Below, piece after piece: positions 6,769 to 16,181 of a stretch of DNA of 50,953 bases. Source of the stretch: UBA993 sp964436815 (GTDB lineage: Bacteria > Bacillota > Dethiobacteria > DTU022); contig CAYTER010000011.1 in NCBI GenBank assembly GCA_964436815.1, positions 1-50,953 on the forward strand, in the 5' to 3' direction. The position numbers and the translations under genes are program-made. Every line of letters begins with the position of its first letter. Within the stretch, counting starts at the first letter, position 1. Below the pieces are notes generated by a model. The model saw nothing but the letters and a program-made list of their open reading frames with translations, was not told the DNA's origin and made no database searches.

Positions 6769-9198
6769 ATGGCCTGGGAAGAACTTAGTTTTGAAGAGTT
6801 GCGTTTAACCTGCAAACCTGAAGATATAACTTTTAAAACAACTGCGGATGTTCCGCCCCTTGAGGGAATGATTGGTCAGGAGCGGGCGGTTCGGGCTACA
6901 GAATTTGGCTTAAAAATCAAAAGGCCTGGTTATAACATCTTTATGACCGGACTGACCGGTACCGGTAAATCAAGTTACGCAAGGTCTATTATTGAGAAAA
7001 TCTCCGCATCAGAACCGGTTCCCGATGACTGGGTTTATGTCTATAATTTTGAGCATCCGGGGGAGCCGATAGCTGTCAATCTGCCGGCTGGAATGGGCTA
7101 TGATTTTTGCACAAAAATCCAGGAATTGCTTGAAGACTTGAAACAGAATATCCCCAAGGCTTTTGATGGTGAAGATTACGAACGTCAAAAATCAGTCTAT
7201 ATCAAAGAATTCCAGGAAGCACGGGGAACACTTTTTGAAGAGCTAAACAAGGCCGCCCAGGATCAGGGATTTACCTTAAAAAGGACAAGTTCAGGTTTTG
7301 TAACGATACCTTTACATGAGGGCGAACAGATATCAGAAGAAGAGTATGCGAAACTCGATTCTAACGAAAAAGAAAAACTGGAGAAAAAATCGACCGAGCT
7401 GCAGCTTAAAGCGATGGAAATAATGCGCCGGGTTCAAAAAGTTGAGCGCGACTTGAAAGAAAAGCTTAAAGAACTTGATCAGAAAATCGGGTTGGCTGCG
7501 ATTGGACACCTGTTCAACGAGCTTACCGAAGAATACTCTGACTATCAGCCGGTAATAAAATATCTCAATTCCTTCAGAGACGATGTTTTATCAAACTTAA
7601 ATGATTTCCGTGGCGAAGACGAAGAGCAGCAAAACCCCATGTTATGGCTCAGAAAACAAAGCCAGGAGCAAGCTGATCTGCGTTATACGGTAAACCTGAT
7701 GGTTGATAACAGGGAAATCGAAGGCGCTCCGTTGGTCTACGAAACCAACCCATCATACTATAACCTGCTGGGCAGAGTCGAATATGAGAACCGTTTCGGG
7801 ATGGTCCTAACTGATTTTTCGATGATTAAACCGGGAGCGCTGCATCGCGCCAACGGAGGATACCTGATTCTACAGGCCAGAGATGTTCTGACAGCCATGC
7901 AATCGTGGGATGTATTGAAGAGAGTTCTCAGGACCCGGGAGATTCGGATCGAGAATATCGGTGAACATTTTGGATTAGTTGCCATGGCAACCCTGCGGCC
8001 TCAGCCGATCCCGTTAAATATAAAAGTTGTCATGATCGGCAACCCATATCTCTACCAGGTTCTGTACCATTACGATGAAGATTTCCGCAAACTATTTAAA
8101 ATAAAAGCGGATTTTGATGTAGAAATGGAAAGAGATGAAGATAATATTAGTAAAATGGCGGGGTTCATTTCATATCATTGCGAGAAACAGAAACTGCGCC
8201 ATTTTAACCCTTCCGCAGTCGCTGAGATTGTCGAATACAGCACCAGGCTCGCCGAAAAGCAGGATAAACTGAGCACCCGCTTTAATGAAATAGTCGATTT
8301 GCTTTCTGAAGCCGATACCTGGGCTGAACTGGACGGAGCAAAAGTTGTCGGCAAAGCACAAGTGCAGAAAGCCCTGGATGAAATGATTTACCGCTCAAAT
8401 AAATATGAACAAAAGGTGATCGAGGCTATAAAAGAGAACGTAATCCTCCTTGACTTAAAAGGCTCAAAAGTGGGGCAGGTCAATGCCCTTTCTGTTCTCG
8501 ATCAGGGTGATTACAGTTTTGGCCGCCCTTCGAGAATTACTGCTTCGACCTATCTCGGTCGAAAAGGCATTATCAATATCGAAAGAGAAAGCGATTTAAG
8601 CGGCAGGATTCATAATAAAGGAATGTTGATTTTAAGCGGATGTCTTGGCATGCGCTATGGATCGCAGATACCGATTAACCTTACAGCGTCTCTGTGTTTT
8701 GAACAATCTTATGGCGGAGTTGACGGTGACAGCGCTTCAGCGGCGGAACTGATCTGCCTGCTTTCCAGCCTGGCTGATGTTCCTGTCCGCCAGGATCTTG
8801 CTCTTACCGGTTCTGTTAATCAAAAAGGGGAGATTCAACCTGTCGGTGGCATTAATAGTAAAATTGAAGGATTTTACCTGGCCTGTAAAGAGGTAGGGCT
8901 CAATGGCAAACAGGGAGTAGTAATCCCCTGGCAGAACAAGAAAAACCTGATGTTAAAAAAAGAAGTTGTCGAAGCAGTAAAAAAAGGAAAATTTCATATC
9001 TATACGATTAAAAATGTTGATGAAGGTCTTGAGCTGCTTTCGGGGATGGAAGCCGGAAAAGCCAGAATAGACGGCAGCTTTAAAGAAGGAACATTCAATG
9101 CTAAGGTCATGCAGAAGCTTGGAAGCTATAATGAAGCACTAAAAAAAGAAAGTGGTGAGCAGGGCGAAAATGAAAAAGGTAAAAATAATAAGATATAA
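6769..9198 (+). CDS. Lon-like ATP-dependent AAA protease (AAA_32 / Lon_C, LonB/YcbZ type)
   Basis: This 809-residue protein unfolds and degrades proteins using a Ser-Lys dyad. The N-terminal part has Walker A GLTGTGKSS (61-69), then a charged coiled-coil insertion around residues 130-280, then the remaining AAA and helical regions. The C-terminal Lon protease domain has GDSAS with catalytic S655 and K698 in NSKIEG; the 43-residue spacing equals that of S679 and K722 in E. coli Lon. It lacks the Lon N-terminal substrate-binding domain and predicted membrane segments, so it is a soluble LonB/YcbZ-like protein rather than LonA or archaeal membrane LonB. The C-terminal tail is rich in E, K, G and N. 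It starts directly at the nth stop with AAGGGG ten bases upstream, so translation is probably coupled to nth. Confidence 0.9.
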   Translation: MAWEELSFEELRLTCKPEDITFKTTADVPPLEGMIGQERAVRATEFGLKIKRPGYNIFMTGLTGTGKSSYARSIIEKISASEPVPDDWVYVYNFEHPGEPIAVNLPAGMGYDFCTKIQELLEDLKQNIPKAFDGEDYERQKSVYIKEFQEARGTLFEELNKAAQDQGFTLKRTSSGFVTIPLHEGEQISEEEYAKLDSNEKEKLEKKSTELQLKAMEIMRRVQKVERDLKEKLKELDQKIGLAAIGHLFNELTEEYSDYQPVIKYLNSFRDDVLSNLNDFRGEDEEQQNPMLWLRKQSQEQADLRYTVNLMVDNREIEGAPLVYETNPSYYNLLGRVEYENRFGMVLTDFSMIKPGALHRANGGYLILQARDVLTAMQSWDVLKRVLRTREIRIENIGEHFGLVAMATLRPQPIPLNIKVVMIGNPYLYQVLYHYDEDFRKLFKIKADFDVEMERDEDNISKMAGFISYHCEKQKLRHFNPSAVAEIVEYSTRLAEKQDKLSTRFNEIVDLLSEADTWAELDGAKVVGKAQVQKALDEMIYRSNKYEQKVIEAIKENVILLDLKGSKVGQVNALSVLDQGDYSFGRPSRITASTYLGRKGIINIERESDLSGRIHNKGMLILSGCLGMRYGSQIPINLTASLCFEQSYGGVDGDSASAAELICLLSSLADVPVRQDLALTGSVNQKGEIQPVGGINSKIEGFYLACKEVGLNGKQGVVIPWQNKKNLMLKKEVVEAVKKGKFHIYTIKNVDEGLELLSGMEAGKARIDGSFKEGTFNAKVMQKLGSYNEALKKESGEQGENEKGKNNKI

Positions 9199-9201
9199 AG
9201 G

Positions 9202-9660
9202 ATGAATATTGTCCTCGTTGAACCGGAAATTCCGCCCAACACCGGGAATATCGCCAGAACCTGTGTTTTGACAGGCACGAAACTGCACCTGGTTGAACCT
9301 CTCGGCTTTTCATTGTCTGAAAAGGAAGTCCGCCGATCCGGTTTGGATTATTGGCAGTATTTGAACCTGAAAGTATATAAAGACTTCAATGACTTTCTGG
9401 AGCATAACATAGAAGGTAGATTGTTCAGCTATTCCACCGGGGGCACGGTTCCTTACAGCCATATAACTTATCAGGCCGATGATTTTCTGGTATTCGGCAG
9501 TGAAACAAAAGGTCTGGCTGCAGAAGTATTAAAAAACTCTCTTCAGATCTTGCGGATACCGATGATCGAGCAGATACCTCGCTCACTCAATTTAGGAAAC
9601 GCAGTAGCGATCGTCCTTTATGAAGCATTACGTCAGCAGGGTTTTCCGGAAATGGTTTAA
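9202..9660 (+). CDS. trmL: tRNA (cytidine/uridine-34 2'-O)-methyltransferase TrmL (SPOUT family)
   Basis: This 152-residue enzyme uses S-adenosylmethionine to methylate the ribose of the wobble nucleotide in certain leucine tRNAs. The SPOUT signatures are visible: N-terminal EPEIPPNTGNIARTC, central VFGSETKGLA, and knot motif RIPMIEQIPRSLNLGNAVAI near the C-terminus. The length is typical. It starts three bases after the Lon-like stop with only a weak ribosome site, so it probably depends on coupling. It converges with the minus-strand membrane gene, whose stop overlaps by four bases. Confidence 0.93.
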   Translation: MNIVLVEPEIPPNTGNIARTCVLTGTKLHLVEPLGFSLSEKEVRRSGLDYWQYLNLKVYKDFNDFLEHNIEGRLFSYSTGGTVPYSHITYQADDFLVFGSETKGLAAEVLKNSLQILRIPMIEQIPRSLNLGNAVAIVLYEALRQQGFPEMV

Positions 9661-10733
9661 ATGTTTTCGGTATTTTCAGCGGCCTCTGCCTGACGACGGG
9701 CAAGGTAATAGTGAACCAAAAGAACTTTAAGGGTTGCCGTAATCGGTATGGCCAGGATTATGCCGAGGACTCCCATCAGTTGAGCGCCGATCAGCACAAT
9801 AATGATCACGGTCAAGGGGCTCAGGTCGGTCGCTTTACCTAAAAAAACGGGCGTAAATAAGAAAGCGTCTAGAATCTGGACGATGATATACAGCAGGGCT
9901 ACTAAGATTAAGCCCGGTGTGCCCGGCATCAGGCTTAAGAGAAGAGCCGGTACAGCGGCAACCAATGGACCGATGTAGAGGATAATATTAAACAGACCGG
10001 CCATGATCCCTAACATCAGGGAAAAAGGCATGCCCAGAAAGGTCAATCCAAGCCAGGTAAGCAAACCGACAAAAAGACACTTCAGCAGAGTGCCGCGGAT
10101 ATAGGCGCCTACTTTTTCATCAATTGTGCTTAAAATATGAGCGATATTATCTTTGTAGATTTGCGGAAAAAGCAAGGTCAGGTTGTTTCTGGCTTTTTCG
10201 ATATCCACAACCAGATAAAATACTAAGAAAACAAGAGCCAGGACTACCCAGATCCGGGTTAAAACGTTCATCGACAAAGCAGTTAAATTGCGCAGCAATA
10301 GTTGGATGTTTGCCGGGGCCTGCCGGACAAACTGTTGAGTGTAGTCAATAAAAGCCGAGGTTAGTTCGAGATTAAAACGGGCGTCAATTTCTTCAAGTTG
10401 AGAGGCAAGTTTAGGCAGATCATTGATCAGTTCCGTAGTCAGGAAAAAGATTAAATGACGCATTTCGCTGATCAGGCCGGGAATTAAAAGATAGAAAAAT
10501 AGAATAATCGCAACAAATATGATCAAGGATGCGATTACTGCAGCAATAAATGGCTTGAACCTGTTTTTGATTAAAAGGCTGACCAGCGGATTGATCGTAT
10601 AAACAATAAATATGGCAATAATAATTAATGAGATAACAGGAGCTAACCGGAACAGCGCCCAGATTGCGAGAACAACAGCCGCAGCAACCAGGACTATTTT
10701 TAAGGCCAGACGCAGTTCGCGATCCTGAAACAT
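9657..10733 (-). CDS. AI-2E family transporter (PerM/YdiK-like membrane protein)
   Basis: This 358-residue integral membrane protein has about eight hydrophobic segments: two to three near the N-terminus, a soluble stretch of about 80 residues, one segment, and a hydrophobic C-terminal half with a GVLGIILAIPITATLKVL stretch typical of the family. Family members have been linked to quorum-signal export, sodium/proton exchange or sporulation, so substrate cannot be read from sequence. On the minus strand the ATG is preceded by AAGGGGGG five to six bases upstream. It is the only gene of its strand here besides the DUF1015 gene, and it faces away from dnaE across a 172-base gap. That gap contains an ATTATATAAT palindrome (10762-10771) that could hold a -10 box; no convincing -35 was found on either strand. 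Confidence 0.88.
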   Translation of the reverse strand: MFQDRELRLALKIVLVAAAVVLAIWALFRLAPVISLIIIAIFIVYTINPLVSLLIKNRFKPFIAAVIASLIIFVAIILFFYLLIPGLISEMRHLIFFLTTELINDLPKLASQLEEIDARFNLELTSAFIDYTQQFVRQAPANIQLLLRNLTALSMNVLTRIWVVLALVFLVFYLVVDIEKARNNLTLLFPQIYKDNIAHILSTIDEKVGAYIRGTLLKCLFVGLLTWLGLTFLGMPFSLMLGIMAGLFNIILYIGPLVAAVPALLLSLMPGTPGLILVALLYIIVQILDAFLFTPVFLGKATDLSPLTVIIIVLIGAQLMGVLGIILAIPITATLKVLLVHYYLARRQAEAAENTENI

Positions 10734-10905
10734 GGGAACCCCCCTTATAGCGATTTTAAAAATTATATAATTCTCAGTAGATTATTGTTTTCCAGTAAAT
10801 TTTATCACAGAGAATAAAGTAAAAAAAGTAAAGGGTAAAAAGGATCTCTGGCCGGGAAATCGAAAACTTAGATTAGTTACAGCCAGACGATCAGGAGGTA
10901 AGAGT

Positions 10906-13900
10906 TTGTCCGAGAAGAGCTTTGTTCATCTGCATTGTCATAGCGAATACAGCTTGTTGGACGGGGCCGCCCGAATCAGCAAGATGGTTGAAAAAGCTGC
11001 TGAGCTGAAAATGCCTGCCCTGGCTATTACGGATCATGGTACGATGTTTGGGGTTATTGATTTTTACAGGGAGGCAAAAAAGCATGGTGTTAAGCCGATC
11101 CTGGGCTGTGAAGTTTATGTTGCCCCCCGATCAAGACTGCAGAAAGAAGTTCGCAAGGATGACTCTCAATATCACCTGGTTTTATTGGCACAAAACCAGG
11201 AAGGTTACCAAAATCTTACTAAACTAGTCTCAACAGCATTTATTGACGGTTTCTATTATAAGCCGCGAATTGACAAGGATTTGCTGGCTGAGCACGCTGC
11301 TGGTTTGATTGGTCTGAGTGCCTGTCTGGCCGGAGAAATACCAACCCATATCTTAAATGGTAATGTGGACGCAGCCAGGGATGCGGCACGCTATTATAAT
11401 AATCTTTTCGGTCAGGGTAATTTTTTTCTCGAACTGCACGATCACGGTTTGCCGGAACAAAAAGTGGTCAATGCTGAACTGAAAAAAATTGCTGCTGCAG
11501 AGGGGATTCCCCTGGTTGCTACAAACGATGTCCATTACCTGTCACGTGATGATGCTGCGGTCCACGATGTTTTGCTCTGCATCCAAACCGGAAAAACTGT
11601 TGATGAAGTGGAAAGAATGCGTTTTGATGCGCCTGAATTTTATTTTAAATCTGCTGATGAAATGGCTTCCTGTTTTGCCGATTGCCCTGAAGCCCTGGCC
11701 AATAGTCTTAAGATTGCCGAGCGCTGCAATATTGAATGGGATTTCGATCAGCGCCACCTGCCTGTATACTCCCTGCCGGAGGGAATCAAGGCTAATGACT
11801 ATTTGCGGGAGATTTGTTACGAAAGGTTAAAAAAACGCTACACGGCTGTTACGCCTGAGTTGGAAGAACGCCTGAAATACGAGTTGGATGTAATTTGCCA
11901 GATGGATTTTGCCAATTACTTCCTGATCGTGTGGGATCTGATCGAATACGCCAAAAAATCGGAAGTGATAGTCGGACCGGGGCGTGGTTCTGCTGCAGGC
12001 AGCCTCGTTGCCTACTGTCTCGGTATTACAAACATCGAACCCCTGCGGTATGGCTTGATTTTCGAACGTTTTTTAAATCCGGATCGAATCTCGATGCCCG
12101 ATATTGATATAGATTTCTGTGACGACAAGCGGGAACGAGTCCTTAACTATGTCTGCGAAAAATACGGGCAAGAAAGGGTAGCGCAGATTATAACTTTCGG
12201 GACCATGGCTGCCAGGGCGGCGGTGAGAGATGTGGGGCGGGCTTTGGCTATCCCCTATGCCGATGTTGACAGGATTGCCAAACTGATTCCCAACGAACCG
12301 AAAATGACTATCGCCAGAGCCCTGGAACAAAGCAGGGAGTTGCAGTATAAGTACAATGAGGAACCTTACCGTCACCTGCTCGATACATCAATGGCTGTCG
12401 AAGGCATGCCTCGCCATGCTTCGACTCATGCTGCAGGCGTCGTAATCGCCAGGGAACCGCTGGTCAACCACGTACCTCTGTATAAAGCTAATGAAAGCGG
12501 GATTGTGACCCAGTTTCCGATGATGACTCTGGAAGATTTAGGATTGCTTAAAATGGATTTCTTAGGGTTGAAAACACTGAGCATCATCGGCGAAGCCCTT
12601 AATAATATCTATAAAAGAACCACTGAAAAAATTGACATTGAGACGATACCTTTAGATGATGAAAATACTTTTGAGTTATTGTCGCAGGGGGAAACCACCG
12701 GTGTATTTCAGCTTGAAAGCTCCGGCATGCGCTCGGTTTTAAGGGAGCTGATCCCGAATAAATTCGAAGATATCATCGCTGTTGTCGCGTTATACCGGCC
12801 GGGACCGATGGATCAGATTCCCGTTTTCATAAAGAGTAAACATGGTCTTAAAAAAATACGCTACGCCCATCCTGTTCTTGAGCCAATATTAAACGAAACT
12901 TATGGTGTAATCGTATACCAGGAGCAGGTAATGGAAATCGCGGCGCGCATGGCTGGTTTTACGCTCAGTCAGGCCGATCTTCTGCGCAGAGCGATCGGTA
13001 AAAAGAAAAAAGAAATTTTGGACGAACAGCAGCAGCTTTTTGTTGAAGGCTGTGTAAATAATGGTTACTCAAAAGAACTGGCTGTCAAAATCTACGACTT
13101 AATCCTCAAATTTGCCTCTTACGGGTTCAACAAATCACATGCTGCCGCCTATGCACTGATCGCTTACCAAACGGCTTACCTTAAGGCTAATTATCCGGTA
13201 GACTACATGGCAGCGCTGATGACAGTCTACTACTCGAGCAGTGATAAGGTTGCTCTCTATCTATCCGATTGCCGACGGAGAGGGATCGAAGTACTGCCAC
13301 CAGATATTAACGAAAGTGAAGAACATTTTACAGTAGTCAGTGAAAAAAGGATCCGTTTCGGTCTTTCTGCGGTCAAGAATGTTGGTCTGGGAGCGATCGA
13401 ATCAATCATCGTGGCCCGCAAAGAAAAACCATTTAAATCTTTACGCGACTTTGTTACACGGGTCGATTTGCGTCTCTGTAACCGAAAAGTCTTGGAGAGC
13501 CTGATTAAATGCGGCGCTTTTGACTCGCTTGGTGGGCACCGGGCACAGTATCTGGCGGTGATCGACGATTTGCTGGCCCATGGTCAGGCAGAACAACGTG
13601 AACGTGAATGCGGGCAGCTTTCGATGTTTAGCCTGCTTGAAAACAGCGCCCAGGAAGAACTGCTCTGTGATAACCTGGTGGAAATTGAGCCTTTCGATAA
13701 CAAGGAAAAGCTGTTGTTAGAGAAAGAGATGCTTGGCCTTTACATTTCAGGCCACCCGCTGGAGCCGTATCGCGAAATGATTGAGATCAATCCGCAGTTA
13801 AGCCGTTGTGCAGAACTCCCTGATGCCGGGGACAACAGCCATGTTGCGGTAGGTGGAATTGTAGTAGCGGTAAGACAATTTTATACAAAGAAAAATAAGC

Positions 13901-14331
13901 AGATGGCTTTTGTAAAAATTGAAGATCTAACCGGTAGTCTTGAGCTGGTAATTTTCCCTGATCTTTTTGAACGCTACTCATCAATGTTAGTAGAAGACAA
14001 CCTGATAGTGGTCGAAGGGAGAACAGATTTAAAAGAAGAAGAGGATATAAAAATTCTGGTCGAAGGAATCAGGCCCCTGATTCAGGAAGAGAAACGTTAC
14101 CGCCTTGAACTAAGCGGGAAACCTGATGAAGCTTTACTAAGTTCACTTAAAGATTTGCTGGTAGCGGAGAGCGGTACTATCCCGGTTTGCCTCTATTTTA
14201 AAGACGATAAAAAAACCTTGCTGTTGGAAAAGGAATTCTGGGTCCGCGATCATCCTGCCTGCCGTGAAAGGCTTGAGTCTTTGCTCGGTAAAGGAGCAGT
14301 AAGCGAAGAAAGCCTGATTTCTGATGCTTAG
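10906..14331 (+). CDS. dnaE: DNA polymerase III alpha subunit DnaE
   Basis: This 1141-residue replicative polymerase catalytic subunit has an N-terminal PHP domain with its metal-binding motifs intact (HLHCHSEYS, ITDHGTMFG, HDHGLPEQ, NDVHYL), so the PHP may bind metals or proofread. The palm motif PDIDIDF places D401 and D403 at the numbering known for E. coli DnaE. FNKSHAAAYA, a helix-hairpin-helix and a C-terminal OB fold (about 960-1030) follow. It is the DnaE type, not PolC, because there is no inserted DnaQ exonuclease. The start is TTG with AGGAGGTA seven bases upstream. No PolC gene appears in the window, so DnaE could be one of two alpha subunits or the only one. Confidence 0.96.
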   Translation: MSEKSFVHLHCHSEYSLLDGAARISKMVEKAAELKMPALAITDHGTMFGVIDFYREAKKHGVKPILGCEVYVAPRSRLQKEVRKDDSQYHLVLLAQNQEGYQNLTKLVSTAFIDGFYYKPRIDKDLLAEHAAGLIGLSACLAGEIPTHILNGNVDAARDAARYYNNLFGQGNFFLELHDHGLPEQKVVNAELKKIAAAEGIPLVATNDVHYLSRDDAAVHDVLLCIQTGKTVDEVERMRFDAPEFYFKSADEMASCFADCPEALANSLKIAERCNIEWDFDQRHLPVYSLPEGIKANDYLREICYERLKKRYTAVTPELEERLKYELDVICQMDFANYFLIVWDLIEYAKKSEVIVGPGRGSAAGSLVAYCLGITNIEPLRYGLIFERFLNPDRISMPDIDIDFCDDKRERVLNYVCEKYGQERVAQIITFGTMAARAAVRDVGRALAIPYADVDRIAKLIPNEPKMTIARALEQSRELQYKYNEEPYRHLLDTSMAVEGMPRHASTHAAGVVIAREPLVNHVPLYKANESGIVTQFPMMTLEDLGLLKMDFLGLKTLSIIGEALNNIYKRTTEKIDIETIPLDDENTFELLSQGETTGVFQLESSGMRSVLRELIPNKFEDIIAVVALYRPGPMDQIPVFIKSKHGLKKIRYAHPVLEPILNETYGVIVYQEQVMEIAARMAGFTLSQADLLRRAIGKKKKEILDEQQQLFVEGCVNNGYSKELAVKIYDLILKFASYGFNKSHAAAYALIAYQTAYLKANYPVDYMAALMTVYYSSSDKVALYLSDCRRRGIEVLPPDINESEEHFTVVSEKRIRFGLSAVKNVGLGAIESIIVARKEKPFKSLRDFVTRVDLRLCNRKVLESLIKCGAFDSLGGHRAQYLAVIDDLLAHGQAEQRERECGQLSMFSLLENSAQEELLCDNLVEIEPFDNKEKLLLEKEMLGLYISGHPLEPYREMIEINPQLSRCAELPDAGDNSHVAVGGIVVAVRQFYTKKNKQMAFVKIEDLTGSLELVIFPDLFERYSSMLVEDNLIVVEGRTDLKEEEDIKILVEGIRPLIQEEKRYRLELSGKPDEALLSSLKDLLVAESGTIPVCLYFKDDKKTLLLEKEFWVRDHPACRERLESLLGKGAVSEESLISDA

Positions 14332-14336
14332 GCAAA

Positions 14337-14362
14337 GGATTTTTAAAATATTGTAAAAATCC
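14337..14362 (+). other. AT-rich inverted repeat between dnaE and pyk
   Basis: GGATTTTTA (14337-14345) and TAAAAATCC (14354-14362) form a 9-bp stem with an 8-base loop just after the dnaE stop. No T-run follows, so a terminator role is doubtful. It may be a processing or attenuation element before pyk. Confidence 0.35.
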
Positions 14363-14394
14363 ATTATAAATAGGATCTGTTAGGAGGTATCCTG

Positions 14395-16143
14395 ATGCGC
14401 AGAACAAAAATCGTATGCACCATCGGTCCCAGCATTGATAGCGAAGAACTGCTTGAGCAGTTAATCTTAGCCGGCATGGATGTTGCCCGGCTTAATTTAT
14501 CGCATGGCAGCAGGAAAGAACATTTAAGAAGGCTGGAAATGATAAAAAAGGTTAGCAGTCGGCTGAATCGTAACGTTGGGCTGCTTTTTGATACCAGGGG
14601 ACCGGAAGTGAGAACCGGAGATCTCTCCGCTGAAACTGTGCTGCTCGAAGATGGAAATACCATTATATTAACTACCGAAAATATAAAAGGTGATAAAAAC
14701 CGCGTTTCTGTAACCTATTCTGAATTGCATAAAGATCTTAACCCAGGCAGTTTAGTGCTGATTGATGACGGTTTAATTACTTTGAAAGTACTGTCTATAG
14801 ATGGACGCGATATTATCTGTACTGTAGTGCATGGTGGCGAACTGCGCAGCTACAAGGGTTTAAACACACCGGGAACGCGGATAAATTTGCCGGCAGTAGG
14901 TGAAGAGGACCGTATCGATATCGAACTTGCCCTCGACCAGGATGTGCATTTTCTGGCGGCCTCTTTTACGCGCAGCGTCGAAGATGTGCTGGAAATCAGG
15001 CGGCTCATTGAGAACAGGGGCGGCAACCTGATGATAATTGCAAAGATCGAGAGCCGCGAAGGTGTTGAAAACTATAATTCTATATTAAATGTTGCAGACG
15101 GGGTTATGGTTGCCCGGGGAGATCTGGGAGTCGAAATTCCAACTGAGGAAGTACCGCTCCTGCAAAAACAGTTTATCAGAAAGTGTAATCGCCTTGGAAA
15201 GCCCGTTATAACAGCAACCCAGATGTTAGACAGCATGATCCGCAATCCCCGTCCAACCAGGGCTGAGGCCAGCGATGTGGCCAATGCAATTTTTGATGGA
15301 ACAGATGCCGTAATGCTTTCAGGAGAGACGGCTATTGGCCGTTTTCCTTTGGAAGCAGTGGAAACAATGAGCCGTATCGCAATTCATACAGAAAGTGGGC
15401 TGGGTTATAAAAAAATTTTAGAAGATATGCGCCCCACCATTAAAAAAACAGTAACCGATGCGATCAGTTACGCTACCTGCCATACAGCATACGAGCTGGG
15501 TGCCAATGCGATTATTACAGCAACACAATCCGGTCAAACAGCCCGAATGGTTTCCAAGTACAAACCAAAGGCACCGATAATCGCAGTATCGGCACGCCGT
15601 GAGGTGGCAAATCAATTGACAGTTACCTGGGGGGTCCATGCTGTTGTCTGTCCTCCGGTGAGTTCAACTGACGAAATGTTTAACAATGCCATCAAGGCAG
15701 CATTGTCCGAGGGAGTGGTTGCCAACGGTGATCTGGTGGTTATCACAGCAGGTGTACCCGTGGGAGTTGCCGGCACAACAAACCTGTTGCGCGTTGAAAC
15801 GGTGGGCGAAATTATAGCCCGTGGTACCGGCGTCGGTAAGGCTGCTGCAACAGGTAAAGCTTTTAGAGTCAAATCCGGAACAGATCCGCAGAAAATGGAG
15901 AAAGGACAGGTCCTGGTAATAGCGGGAACAGATCCTGACTGTATGGAAGCCATTAAGCAAGCAGCCGCGATCATAACCGAAGAAGGCGGGCTCACATCGC
16001 ACGCAGCAATTGTCGCGTTGAATTTGGGCAAACCGGCTGTAGTGGGTGTCAGTGAAGCGCTTTCTCTCATAAAGGACGGAGAAATAATTACAGTAGATGC
16101 CATTAGAGGACTGATTTATCGCGGAAAAGCTCATGTATTATAA
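14395..16143 (+). CDS. pyk: Pyruvate kinase with C-terminal PEP-utiliser domain
   Basis: This 582-residue glycolytic enzyme transfers phosphate from phosphoenolpyruvate to ADP. The N-terminal RRTKIVCTIGPS, the catalytic region IIAKIESREGVEN, the MVARGDLGVEI motif and the effector-domain region (about 360-470) are present. The last roughly 100 residues form an extra domain with GGLTSHAAIVAL, which resembles the swivelling phosphohistidine domain of PPDK and enzyme I. This long form is known from Bacillus and many clostridia. The ATG has TAGGAGGTATCC upstream. The AcuC-like deacetylase follows 38 bases later. Confidence 0.96.
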   Translation: MRRTKIVCTIGPSIDSEELLEQLILAGMDVARLNLSHGSRKEHLRRLEMIKKVSSRLNRNVGLLFDTRGPEVRTGDLSAETVLLEDGNTIILTTENIKGDKNRVSVTYSELHKDLNPGSLVLIDDGLITLKVLSIDGRDIICTVVHGGELRSYKGLNTPGTRINLPAVGEEDRIDIELALDQDVHFLAASFTRSVEDVLEIRRLIENRGGNLMIIAKIESREGVENYNSILNVADGVMVARGDLGVEIPTEEVPLLQKQFIRKCNRLGKPVITATQMLDSMIRNPRPTRAEASDVANAIFDGTDAVMLSGETAIGRFPLEAVETMSRIAIHTESGLGYKKILEDMRPTIKKTVTDAISYATCHTAYELGANAIITATQSGQTARMVSKYKPKAPIIAVSARREVANQLTVTWGVHAVVCPPVSSTDEMFNNAIKAALSEGVVANGDLVVITAGVPVGVAGTTNLLRVETVGEIIARGTGVGKAAATGKAFRVKSGTDPQKMEKGQVLVIAGTDPDCMEAIKQAAAIITEEGGLTSHAAIVALNLGKPAVVGVSEALSLIKDGEIITVDAIRGLIYRGKAHVL

Positions 16144-16181
16144 ATATGAGTACTTAAAAAAGAGCGGGGGCGAACAAGAAA

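Noticed and set aside
10734..10905. Bidirectional promoter between the AI-2E gene and dnaE
   Set aside because: Only an ATTATATAAT palindrome resembles a -10; no -35 with proper spacing could be found on either strand.
14337..14362. Terminator between dnaE and pyk
   Set aside because: The stem is AT-only in its core and no T-run follows; listed only as an inverted repeat.
15612..16134. Two minus-strand frames of 163 and 156 residues opposite pyk
   Set aside because: They overlap each other and the pyk C-terminal domain, which is a clear known fold; these are shadow frames.
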